Positions 34,001-41,617 of a DNA stretch of 43,270 nucleotides are shown piece after piece; within the stretch, counting starts at the first letter, position 1, and the number at the start of each line of letters is the position of its first letter. The notes under the pieces were generated by a model. The model was not told the origin of the DNA, did no database searches, and was given only the letters and a program-made list of their open reading frames with translations. This DNA is from Flavobacterium oncorhynchi (GTDB lineage: Bacteria > Bacteroidota > Bacteroidia > Flavobacteriales > Flavobacteriaceae), in NCBI RefSeq assembly GCF_002217355.1, contig NZ_MUHA01000024.1:1-43270 (forward strand), in the 5' to 3' direction. The position numbers and the translations under genes are program-made.

Positions 34001-34165
34001 TTGTTTAAAATACAACATTTTAAGGAACAAAATTGATATTTCAAGACGTTTTTTTTTCGATTTCTTTCAAAAAATCATTTTACACTAAACATAACTTTTT
34101 GATAATCAAATCATAACAAATACATAATTCTTAAAATTGCATTAGTTTATCTGAATAATTAACAG

Positions 34166-34173
34166 TAATTTTG
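34166..34173 (+). promoter_or_regulatory. -7 element of the DEAD-box helicase gene
   Basis: TAATTTTG fits TANNTTTG and lies 21 bases before the ATG at 34195. An in-frame TTG at 34171 falls inside this box, so it cannot be the start codon. Confidence 0.5.
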
Positions 34174-34194
34174 CACCCTATTTTAAAAACACAT

Positions 34195-36090
34195 ATGAAT
34201 AAATTTGAACAATTAGGATTGAATGAATCGTTACTGAAGGCGATTTTAGATCTAGGATTTGAAAATCCGTCAGAGGTACAGGAAAAGGCGATTCCCCTAT
34301 TATTGGAAAAAGACACGGATATGGTTGCGTTGGCTCAAACAGGGACAGGGAAAACGGCAGCTTTCGGTTTTCCGCTAATTCAAAAAATTGATGCCGACAA
34401 CAGAAATACACAAGCATTAGTTTTATCGCCAACACGCGAGCTTTGTTTACAGATTACTAACGAACTTAAAAACTACTCTAAATACGAAAAAGGTATTAAT
34501 GTGGTAGCAGTTTACGGAGGAGCTAGTATTACAGAGCAGGCAAGAGAAATAAAAAGAGGAGCACAAATTATTGTGGCTACTCCAGGAAGAATGCAAGACA
34601 TGATTAACAGAGGTTTAGTTAACATTAAAAACATAGATTACTGTGTTCTTGATGAGGCTGACGAAATGTTAAACATGGGATTCTACGAAGATATTGTATC
34701 TATTTTATCAGATACTCCAGACGAAAAAAGCACATGGTTGTTCTCTGCAACAATGCCGCAAGAGGTTGCTAGAATTGCAAAACAATTCATGAGTGAACCT
34801 GTAGAAATTACTGTTGGAGCTAAAAACTCTGGTTCGTCTACAGTTTCTCACGAATTTTACTTAGTTAACGCTCGTGATCGTTATGAAGCTCTAAAACGTT
34901 TGGCAGATGCTAACCCAGATATTTTCTCTGTGGTTTTCTGTCGTACAAAAAGAGATACTCAGGCTATTGCCGAAAAACTTATTGAGGATGGATACAGCGC
35001 AGCTGCATTGCACGGAGATTTATCTCAAGCGCAGCGTGATGGTGTAATGAAATCTTTCCGTGGAAGACAAATTCAGATGCTTGTTGCTACTGACGTTGCT
35101 GCACGTGGTATTGATGTTGATAACGTAACACACGTTGTAAACTACCAATTACCTGATGAGATCGAAACGTACAACCACCGTTCAGGACGTACTGGTAGAG
35201 CTGGAAAATTAGGAACTTCTATTGTAATCGTTACAAAAAGTGAGTTACGTAAAATTTCTTCTATCGAAAGAATCATCAAACAAAAATTCGAAGAAAAAAC
35301 AATTCCATCTGGAATTGAAATCTGCGAAATTCAATTATTACACTTAGCTAATAAAATTAAAGATACTGAGGTTGATCATGAAATTGACAACTATTTACCA
35401 GCAATTAACAATGTTCTTGAAGATTTATCTAAAGAAGAATTGATCAAGAAAATGGTTTCAGTAGAATTTAATCGTTTTATTGCTTACTACAAAAAGAATA
35501 GAGATATTTCATCTCAATCTTCAGGAGAAAGACGTGAAAGAAACGATTCTGAGCCAAGAGAATTCAATAATAATGGAGCAGTTCGTTATTTTGTAAACAT
35601 CGGTTCAAGAGACAATTTCGATTGGATGTCGCTTAAAGATTACTTGAAAGAAACATTAGACTTAGGTCGTGATGACGTTTTCAAGGTAGATGTAAAAGAA
35701 GGTTTCTCTTTCTTTAACACTGATCCTGAGCACACTGACAAAGTTATGGAAGTATTAAACAACGTTCAATTAGAAGGACGTCGTATTAATGTTGAAATCT
35801 CTAAAAATGACGGAGGCGGAAGACGCGACCACAATAACCGTGGCGGTGGAAGAAGTTCTGGACCAAGAAGAGAAGGAAACTTTGCTCCAAGACGTGAAGG
35901 TTCTGGCGGAGGATTTAGAAGCGACAGAAACTCTGCTCCTAGAGAAGGTGGTTTTAGAAGCGACAGAAACTCATCTGCACCTCGTAGAGAAGGTGGTTTC
36001 AAAAGAAACGAAGGTGGTTCTGATAGAGCTCCAAGACGTTCTGAAAGCTTTGGTGATTCACCAAGACCAAGAAGACCAAGAAGAGATTAA
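34195..36090 (+). CDS. DEAD-box RNA helicase with DbpA-type RNA-binding domain and RG-rich tail
   Basis: RNA-dependent ATPase of 631 residues. The helicase core (about 1-370) has motif Q region, AQTGTGKTAAF (I), PTREL (Ia), DEAD (II), SAT (III), ATDVAARGID (V) and HRSGRTGRAGK (VI). A DbpA-like RNA-binding domain follows (about 460-540, VRYFVNIGSRDNFDWMSLKDYL), then a disordered tail (about 545-631) rich in Arg and Gly with repeats of GGFRSDRNS. The layout is that of the CsdA/DeaD group, which helps ribosome assembly and cold growth. The ATG at 34195 is chosen because the upstream TTG lies in the promoter. Monocistronic, ended by a hairpin. Confidence 0.95.
   Translation: MNKFEQLGLNESLLKAILDLGFENPSEVQEKAIPLLLEKDTDMVALAQTGTGKTAAFGFPLIQKIDADNRNTQALVLSPTRELCLQITNELKNYSKYEKGINVVAVYGGASITEQAREIKRGAQIIVATPGRMQDMINRGLVNIKNIDYCVLDEADEMLNMGFYEDIVSILSDTPDEKSTWLFSATMPQEVARIAKQFMSEPVEITVGAKNSGSSTVSHEFYLVNARDRYEALKRLADANPDIFSVVFCRTKRDTQAIAEKLIEDGYSAAALHGDLSQAQRDGVMKSFRGRQIQMLVATDVAARGIDVDNVTHVVNYQLPDEIETYNHRSGRTGRAGKLGTSIVIVTKSELRKISSIERIIKQKFEEKTIPSGIEICEIQLLHLANKIKDTEVDHEIDNYLPAINNVLEDLSKEELIKKMVSVEFNRFIAYYKKNRDISSQSSGERRERNDSEPREFNNNGAVRYFVNIGSRDNFDWMSLKDYLKETLDLGRDDVFKVDVKEGFSFFNTDPEHTDKVMEVLNNVQLEGRRINVEISKNDGGGRRDHNNRGGGRSSGPRREGNFAPRREGSGGGFRSDRNSAPREGGFRSDRNSSAPRREGGFKRNEGGSDRAPRRSESFGDSPRPRRPRRD
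35907..36000 (+). repeat. In-frame tandem repeats coding the helicase RG tail
   Basis: Two near-identical units share TTTAGAAGCGACAGAAACTC (from 35913 and 35952) followed by a CT-rich part and AGAGAAGGTGGTTT. They encode repeated GGFRSDRNS-APRREGG peptides. Such repeats can gain or lose units by slippage without breaking frame. Confidence 0.75.
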
Positions 36091-36111
36091 TTCTTTAATA
36101 TCTTAAAATAT

Positions 36112-36154
36112 AAAATCCCAAATTCCAGACATAATTGGAATTTGGGATTTTTTT
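36112..36154 (+). terminator. Terminator of the helicase gene
   Basis: AAATCCCAAATTCC (36113-36126) pairs perfectly with GGAATTTGGGATTT (36137-36150), followed by T, 22 bases after the stop codon. Confidence 0.93.
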
Positions 36155-36228
36155 ATGTTCAGAATCTTATTCTCTACAAGTGAATTTGTAATCCAAAACA
36201 ATGTAATTTAATCTTATTATCCTTTTTT

Positions 36229-36357
36229 ATTTAAATACTAAAAGCACCGCTGCTGTCTTTGTTAATTTTCTTATAATTATATTCAAAGACTGCGAAATAT
36301 TTAATCTCTATTTACTACTTTTAGTGCTTTAAATCAGGATATGAAATATTTCGCAGT
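36229..36357 (+). repeat. Two interleaved inverted repeats in a gene leader
   Basis: Repeat A pairs ATTTAAA-T-ACTAAAAG (36229-36244) with CTTTTAGT-GC-TTTAAAT (36318-36334). Repeat B pairs ACTGCGAAATATTT (36289-36302) perfectly with AAATATTTCGCAGT (36344-36357). The arms alternate A, B, A, B, and the last arm covers codons 2-6 of the gene starting at 36341. Confidence 0.6.
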
Positions 36358-37114
36358 TTTCTTTTTTATGCTATTCTCTACCGTTAGTTTTGCGCAGGAC
36401 ATCGAGCCTACAACCCCGCAAAGAGTTTCGGGTTATATTATAAACGACGATAGTAAACAACCTCTTCCAAACGTAAACATCATCAACACCAACAAAGTAC
36501 GCGGCGCAAAATCTGACGCAAAAGGGTATTTTGAAATTGATGTACAGCCTAATGACACTATTCACTTTTCGCTGCTAGGATTTCAATCTCTTAGAATTAG
36601 AGTAACAAATGACTGGATAAAAAATAAAGTTACCCGCATTCAACTTACCGAAAAAGCGATAGCGCTTGAAGAAGTTATTATCGCTCCTTTTACTTTAACA
36701 GGATATCTTGAAGTCGACTCAAAATTAATTCCTACAAAAGAAAATTATCGTTACAGTATTTCTGGTCTTACGCAAGGTTATGAAGCAGGCGAATATTCTC
36801 CTAATGCATTTGGAAAAGTATTAGGTTCTATTTTCAATCCGGCTGATATGCTCTATAATTTCTTTGGAAAAAACGGAAAAGAACTCAAGAAGCTAAAGGA
36901 TATGAAGAAAGATGACACGATTAGAAACTTGCTAGAAACTAAATATGACCGCGAAACCATTGCTGTACTTTTAGGAATAAGTAAGGATGAAATCCCTGAA
37001 ATTATGCATCGTTGTAACTATTCAGATGCTTTTATACAAACAGCAAATGACCTTCAAATTTTAGATGCCATCAGCGGCTGTTATGAACAATATAAAGTAC
37101 TTAAAAGGAATTAA
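36341..37114 (+). CDS. Exported CarboxypepD_reg-like domain protein
   Basis: Protein of 257 residues with a signal peptide (to about 18, VSFAQ). A carboxypeptidase-regulatory-like beta domain follows (about 28-105): RVSGYIINDDSKQPLPNVNIINTNKVRGAKSDAKGYFEIDVQPNDTIHFSLLGFQSLRI, as at the N-terminus of SusC/TonB-dependent receptors. No receptor plug or barrel follows. The second half is helical and polar, with LGISKDEIPEIMHRC. Such stand-alone proteins are common in Flavobacteria and of unknown function. The leader carries two interleaved inverted repeats, one reaching into the first codons. Confidence 0.85.
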   Translation: MKYFAVFFFMLFSTVSFAQDIEPTTPQRVSGYIINDDSKQPLPNVNIINTNKVRGAKSDAKGYFEIDVQPNDTIHFSLLGFQSLRIRVTNDWIKNKVTRIQLTEKAIALEEVIIAPFTLTGYLEVDSKLIPTKENYRYSISGLTQGYEAGEYSPNAFGKVLGSIFNPADMLYNFFGKNGKELKKLKDMKKDDTIRNLLETKYDRETIAVLLGISKDEIPEIMHRCNYSDAFIQTANDLQILDAISGCYEQYKVLKRN

Positions 37115-37139
37115 AATTTTACTCTTACCATAAATACAG

Positions 37140-37170
37140 AAATCCTCAATTTTAAATTGGGGATTTTTTT
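37140..37170 (+). terminator. Terminator of the CarboxypepD_reg-like gene
   Basis: AAATCCTCAAT (37140-37150) pairs with ATTGGGGATTT, one G-T pair included, followed by seven T in total. It lies 26 bases after the stop. Confidence 0.88.
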
Positions 37171-37240
37171 ATGCTCATTAGGATTTTAAAAAGTTATATT
37201 TACTTATTAATCAATTAAAAACAACTAAAATAAATATCTA

Positions 37241-37351
37241 ATGGCAAAAGGTCAAGATGCTAAAAAAACAGCAAAAAAAGAACCGCTAAAAACGGCTAAA
37301 GAAAAGAAAGAGGAAAAAAGAGAAAAGAAAAATGCTCCTAAAAGAGATTAA
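37241..37351 (+). CDS. Lysine-rich microprotein (36 aa)
   Basis: ORF of 36 codons starting MAKGQDAKKTAKKEPLKTAK and ending in KNAPKRD, with about a third of residues lysine and many glutamates. It should be a disordered or single-helix, very basic cytoplasmic peptide that could bind nucleic acid or ribosomes. The ATG follows an A-rich stretch (TAAATATCTA), typical of starts here. It stands alone between two terminators (37140-37170 and the pepD hairpin). I recall similar MAKGQDAKK peptides in other Flavobacteria, which supports that it is real, but no function is known to me. Confidence 0.7.
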   Translation: MAKGQDAKKTAKKEPLKTAKEKKEEKREKKNAPKRD

Positions 37352-37393
37352 AAATAAGTATTCAGTGAGCAATTCTTATAATGTATAGAATTT

Positions 37394-37450
37394 AAAAAGT
37401 GTTCAGCTTTTTAGTTATCAGAAAACTGAACACTAAAAAACTGAACACTA
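37394..37450 (-). terminator. Terminator of pepD
   Basis: On the minus strand CTGAACAC (complement of 37399-37406) can pair with either of two direct copies of its partner (complements of 37426-37433 and 37441-37448), and T runs follow. The duplicate of 15-bp period offers two alternative stems. Confidence 0.75.
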
Positions 37451-37458
37451 AATTACTC

Positions 37459-38919
37459 TTATTTAACTGGAATATTAGAAAGAATTTCTAATACGAATTT
37501 CCAATATTTTTGAGCAGATGAAATACTAGCTCTTTCATCTGGCGAGTGTGCTCCATGAATTGTTGGTCCAAAAGAAATCATATCCATTTCTGGGTAATTT
37601 GTCCCTAAAATTCCACATTCTAAACCAGCGTGACAAGCTACAACTTTAGGCTCTTCACCATTTTGTTTTTCGTAAATTTCTTTTAAAACTTCCAAAATTT
37701 CCGAATTGACGTTTGGCGTCCATCCAGGATAAGATCCTGAAAGTTCTACATCACATCCTACTAATTCAAAAGCAGAACGTAAAGAGTTAGCCAAATCAAA
37801 TTTAGAAGATTCAACAGAAGAACGCGTTAAACATCCTACCAATATTTCACCGTCTTTTATAATAACGCGAGCAATATTATTTGATGTTTCAACCAAATCA
37901 GCCATATCAGCGCTCATTCTATAAACGCCGTTATGAGCCGCATAAATTGCTCTAATAATTCCTTCCTGAACACCTAAATCCATTACTTTTTCAGGCAGAT
38001 CTGTCTTAACGATTTCTATCGATAAGTTTGGTTCAGTTGTTTTATATTCTGCTTTAATATCATTAATGATTTCCTGCATATCAAAAAGATATGCTTCATC
38101 AAACATTTCAGAAATAATCACTTTAGCAACACTTTCTCTTGGAATTGCATTTCGAAGACTTCCTCCGTTAATTTCCGCAATCTGTAAACCAAAATTTTCA
38201 AAAGCATCAAACAACAAACGATTCATAATTTTATTAGCATTCCCTAATCCTTTATGAATATCCATTCCTGAATGACCTCCGTTTAAACCTTTTACAGTTA
38301 TTGAGTACCCAACAGAACCTTCTGGAACTTCTTCATCATGGTAAGTTCTTGCAGCCGTAACATCAATTCCTCCAGCACATCCTATATCAATTTCGTCGTC
38401 TTCTTCAGTATCCAGATTCAATAAAATCTGCCCTTGAAGAATTCCTCCTTTTAGGTTTAATGCTCCAGTCATACCTGTTTCTTCATCGATTGTAAACAAA
38501 GCTTCAATTGCAGGATGCGCAATTGTTTTACTCTCTAAAACTGCCATAATTGTAGCAACTCCAAGTCCATTATCTGCACCAAGCGTTGTACCGCGAGCAC
38601 GAACCCAGTCACCATCTACATACATATCAATTCCCTGCTTATCAAAATCAAAAACTGTATCTGCATTTTTTTGGTGCACCATATCAAGATGCCCCTGCAT
38701 TACGATTGCTTTTCGATTTTCCATTCCCGGAGTTGCTGGTTTTCTAATGATTACGTTTCTAATTTCGTCTTCAAAAGTTTCTAAACCTAAGCTGTTTCCA
38801 AAGTTTTTCATGAACTCGATTACACGCTCTTCTTTTTTTGATGGACGTGGAACTGCATTTAAATCTGCAAATTTGTTCCAAAGTTCTTTTGGTTCCAGAT
38901 TTCTTATTTCCTGACTCAT
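37459..38919 (-). CDS. pepD: Aminoacyl-histidine dipeptidase (peptidase family M20)
   Basis: Zinc dipeptidase that cleaves Xaa-His dipeptides such as carnosine; cytoplasmic, 486 residues, the usual length. Metal and catalytic residues visible: His77 and Asp79 in MQGHLDMVHQK, Asp116 in LGADNGLGVA, the Glu146-Glu147 pair in TIDEETGMTGA, the Asp in NLDTEEDDEI and the last His in GPTIHGAHSPDER. The lid/dimerisation domain lies between (about 190-385). I chose the ATG at 38919 (MSQEIRNLEP, the typical PepD start); a TTG eight codons upstream adds residues not seen in the family. Single-gene unit. Confidence 0.95.
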   Translation of the reverse strand: MSQEIRNLEPKELWNKFADLNAVPRPSKKEERVIEFMKNFGNSLGLETFEDEIRNVIIRKPATPGMENRKAIVMQGHLDMVHQKNADTVFDFDKQGIDMYVDGDWVRARGTTLGADNGLGVATIMAVLESKTIAHPAIEALFTIDEETGMTGALNLKGGILQGQILLNLDTEEDDEIDIGCAGGIDVTAARTYHDEEVPEGSVGYSITVKGLNGGHSGMDIHKGLGNANKIMNRLLFDAFENFGLQIAEINGGSLRNAIPRESVAKVIISEMFDEAYLFDMQEIINDIKAEYKTTEPNLSIEIVKTDLPEKVMDLGVQEGIIRAIYAAHNGVYRMSADMADLVETSNNIARVIIKDGEILVGCLTRSSVESSKFDLANSLRSAFELVGCDVELSGSYPGWTPNVNSEILEVLKEIYEKQNGEEPKVVACHAGLECGILGTNYPEMDMISFGPTIHGAHSPDERASISSAQKYWKFVLEILSNIPVK

Positions 38920-38981
38920 TATATTTTGTTTGATGTTTAACAATTAAGATTGTCAAAGTTACAAAGTTTATACTTTTTTCC

Positions 38982-39003
38982 GCCACGAATTTCACGAATT
39001 AGC
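38982..39003. repeat. GCCACGAATT-type dispersed repeat (partial)
   Basis: GCCACGAATTTCACGAATTA at 38982-39001. It is similar to the left end of the element at 40227-40318 and of the style common between genes in Flavobacterium. Only one arm is clear here. Confidence 0.5.
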
Positions 39004-39158
39004 ATTAATTATAGTGAATTAAAATATAACTTCAACAACACTTAAGATTCTTGCATAATTAGAAAAACATTAATTAATGAAAATTATAGGAATTCGTATT
39101 TTACTTTTTTTTTATCAATCAATATTGTATTTATATTTACGTATTCAAAATTTAAACT

Positions 39159-40220
39159 GTGAAATCAAAATACATTCTGCCGTTATTTTTACTCTTGCAA
39201 ATTATTGTTTTAAAAATTCTGCCTTATTTTTCAGATTATGTCGAAGGTTTTTACAGCAACAATTTATTTGTTAGAATTTCGCACTTCTCAAGAACACTTT
39301 TAGGAAAAATTCCCTTTTCTGTAGGCGATTGCATTTATGCAGTTCTTATACTTTCTGCAATAGTTTGGTTTTGGAAAATAAGAAAAACATGGAGAGCAGA
39401 TTGGAAAGATCATATTTTAACGATTTTGGGCAAAATCTCCATTTTTTATTTTTTCTTTCATCTTTTATGGGCTTTCAATTACTATCGCGAGCCTCTTTTC
39501 GCAAAAATGGAAATCAAAAGAGAATATACCGATGCCGATCTTTTAGCTTTTACAAAACGGCTAATCGCTAAAACTAATAAAATTCAGTTCGATATCACTA
39601 AAAACAAAAGTGAAAAAATTGTTTTTCCGTATTCGCAAAAAGAATCTTTTAAAATGATTTTAAACGGCTATAACAATCTTGCACAAGAACATCCTTACTT
39701 TAAATACGAAATTCTAAGCGTTAAAAAATCACTTTTCAGTACACCATTAACGTATATGGGTTTTGGCGGTTATTTAAATCCTTTTACTAACGAAGCTCAA
39801 ATTAATGATTTACTGCCAATGTATAACTTTCCGCAAACCACAGCTCACGAAATGGCACACCAGATTGGTTTTGCGAGTGAAAATGAATGTAACTTTATTG
39901 GTGTTTTAGCATCTGTTAAAAACAACAATCCTTATTTCCAATATGCTGGTTACAGCTTTACATTGCATTACTGCTTAAGTATTTGGAAGTATAAAAACGA
40001 AAAAATCTTTACTATTCTAAAGAAACAAGTAAATCCTGGAATTCTAAAAAACTATCAGGAAAGTCAGGATTTCTGGAAACAATATGATACTTTTATTGAT
40101 GAAGGTTTCCATTTTATTTATGATAGTTTTTTAAAATCAAACAATCAGAAAGACGGAATGGAAAGCTACAGCAAGTTTATAGATTTGACAATTAATTATT
40201 ACAAAACACGACAACTGTAG
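39159..40220 (+). CDS. DUF3810-family membrane protein with HExxH metal site
   Basis: Protein of 353 residues with three N-terminal membrane helices (about 5-22, 56-73 and 88-107). A large domain outside or inside the membrane follows, containing the zinc-protease-like motif TTAHEMAHQIGF (His230, Glu231, His234) and, near the end, FIDEGFHFIYDSFL. The layout fits DUF3810, an uncharacterised Bacteroidetes family that looks like a membrane metallopeptidase. Activity is inferred only from HExxH. The start is GTG at 39159, just before the first helix. An intergenic repeat element separates it from the next gene. Confidence 0.85.
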   Translation: MKSKYILPLFLLLQIIVLKILPYFSDYVEGFYSNNLFVRISHFSRTLLGKIPFSVGDCIYAVLILSAIVWFWKIRKTWRADWKDHILTILGKISIFYFFFHLLWAFNYYREPLFAKMEIKREYTDADLLAFTKRLIAKTNKIQFDITKNKSEKIVFPYSQKESFKMILNGYNNLAQEHPYFKYEILSVKKSLFSTPLTYMGFGGYLNPFTNEAQINDLLPMYNFPQTTAHEMAHQIGFASENECNFIGVLASVKNNNPYFQYAGYSFTLHYCLSIWKYKNEKIFTILKKQVNPGILKNYQESQDFWKQYDTFIDEGFHFIYDSFLKSNNQKDGMESYSKFIDLTINYYKTRQL

Positions 40221-40226
40221 CAAGCT

Positions 40227-40318
40227 GCCACGAATTGCACGAATTTTTAAAAACTAAAACTCAACTTTATCTTTATCATTTTGATAAGTAATTCGAGAAA
40301 TTTGCGAAATTCATGGCG
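40227..40318. repeat. MITE-like inverted repeat element
   Basis: The left end GCCACGAATTGCACGAATTT (from 40227) and the right end, read on the minus strand from 40317 as GCCATGAATTTCGCAAATTT, are imperfect inverted copies flanking about 50 bases of AT-rich sequence. It sits just before the sigma gene and makes the longest possible sigma ORF start inside repeat sequence. Confidence 0.55.
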
Positions 40319-40370
40319 AAAAATAATCAAGTCTTGTAACAAAATAGATTTCAATACTACTAATACTTTT

Positions 40371-40865
40371 ATGACCGAAAACCTAGAACAATCATTTGTT
40401 GCGCAATTGCAGGCAAATCAGAATATAATCCACAAAATTTGTCGATTATATACTGCCGGCGAAGATGCACACAAAGATTTGTTTCAGGAAATCACCATTC
40501 AGCTCTGGAAAGCGTATCCAAAATTTAGAGGCGACAGTAAATTTTCGACTTGGACTTATCGCGTTGCTTTAAATACAGCAATTACTCTCTATCGCAAAAC
40601 CAAAAGGACTATATCTACCGTAGATTACGAAAGTCATCAGCATTTTGTAAAAGATGTTGACTACAACTATGAAGAAGAAGAGCAGATTAAATTAATGTAC
40701 AAAGCTGTTTATCAGCTAAACGATATCGAAAAAGCATTGGTCTTTATGTATTTAGAAGATAAAGACTATCAAGAAATAGCTGAAACTCTAGGAATCAGCG
40801 AAGTGAATGCGCGCGTGAAAATGAACAGAATTAAAGGGAAACTTAAAAAAATATTAAATCCTTAA
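40371..40865 (+). CDS. ECF-family RNA polymerase sigma factor
   Basis: Sigma factor of 164 residues. Region 2 (about 10-80) includes EDAHKDLFQEITIQLWKAYPKFRGDSKFSTWTYRVALNTAITLYRK. Region 4 (about 105-160) includes LNDIEKALVFMYLEDKDYQEIAETLGISEVNARVKMNRIKGKLKK with a helix-turn-helix. The ORF extends upstream by 30 codons, but that part lies in the repeat element and lacks sigma similarity, so the ATG at 40371 (MTENLEQSFV) is chosen. A membrane protein gene starts 8 bases after its stop, a common arrangement for an ECF factor and its regulator. Confidence 0.93.
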   Translation: MTENLEQSFVAQLQANQNIIHKICRLYTAGEDAHKDLFQEITIQLWKAYPKFRGDSKFSTWTYRVALNTAITLYRKTKRTISTVDYESHQHFVKDVDYNYEEEEQIKLMYKAVYQLNDIEKALVFMYLEDKDYQEIAETLGISEVNARVKMNRIKGKLKKILNP

Positions 40866-40873
40866 AAATTATT

Positions 40874-41506
40874 ATGAAAGAACTGGATTTACTAAAAAAA
40901 GACTGGAAAAAGAACTCGGATTCTTTTGAGCAAATTTCTGAAAAAGAAATCTACAAAATGATTCATAAAAAATCATCTTCTATTGTGAAGTGGATTTTAA
41001 TTATAAGCATTCTGGAAATTTCTTTTTGGACTTTCTCCAATTTATTTATCAATACTGATGATGTTTTACAAAAAATGAATCATCCGGAAATTGTGGCTGC
41101 ACTTGAATACTTGACTTATATGAATTATTTAGTGGGATTAATTTTTGTATACATTTTCTATAAAAACTATACAACAATTTCGACTACAGTGGCTACCAAA
41201 TCTTTAATGAGTACCATTTTAAGAACTAGAAAAACAGTTCAATATTATGTTTGGTACAATTTAGGAATGATTGTAGTTTCCTCTATTTTCAGCTTTTTTA
41301 TAGGATATGTCTACAATCCAGATATGGCGTTTTTCCAAGAAAAACTTGCCCAAGATGGCAAGGCGATGCTTTTTACGGTTGGAATTTTAGTTTTTGTAAT
41401 ACTTGGTTTCTTTGGATTATTCTGGTGTTTCTATAGATTACTGTACGGAACTCTTTTACGAAGATTGTATTCAAACTACAAGGAGTTGAAGAAAATTGAT
41501 CTTTAG
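40874..41506 (+). CDS. Membrane protein, possible partner of the ECF sigma factor
   Basis: Protein of 210 residues. The N-terminal soluble part (1-35, MKELDLLKKDWKKNSDSFEQISEKEIYKMI) is followed by four hydrophobic helices (about 38-58, 78-98, 122-145 and 165-190). The cytoplasmic N-terminus before the first helix resembles the position of the sigma-binding segment in membrane anti-sigma factors. I see no ZAS zinc motif or FecR similarity. It follows the sigma gene by 8 bases, so co-expression is near certain. The anti-sigma function is inference. Confidence 0.75.
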   Translation: MKELDLLKKDWKKNSDSFEQISEKEIYKMIHKKSSSIVKWILIISILEISFWTFSNLFINTDDVLQKMNHPEIVAALEYLTYMNYLVGLIFVYIFYKNYTTISTTVATKSLMSTILRTRKTVQYYVWYNLGMIVVSSIFSFFIGYVYNPDMAFFQEKLAQDGKAMLFTVGILVFVILGFFGLFWCFYRLLYGTLLRRLYSNYKELKKIDL

Positions 41507-41512
41507 TTTACA

Positions 41513-41551
41513 GTTGCAAAGGCGCAGAGAAACAAAGGCCCAAAGGTTTTT
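41513..41551. repeat. Dispersed intergenic phrase
   Basis: GTTGCAAAGGCGCAGAGAAA at 41513 and onward, continuing with CAAAGGCCCAAAGG. It is of the type with GCAAAG, GCAGAG and CAAAGG words found between many Flavobacterium genes. It lies just after the stop of the membrane protein gene. Confidence 0.45.
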
Positions 41552-41617
41552 CTTTAAATAACTAGAAAGTACCAAGCTATTTTTTAAACTTGAAATGTGA
41601 AACAAAAAAACTAAAAT

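Noticed and set aside
34171..34194. TTG start of the DEAD-box helicase at 34171
   Set aside because: The codon is part of the TAATTTTG -7 box, so it would not be in the transcript.
40281..40370. Upstream extension of the second sigma factor
   Set aside because: The extra 30 codons fall in the inverted repeat element and show no sigma-like sequence.
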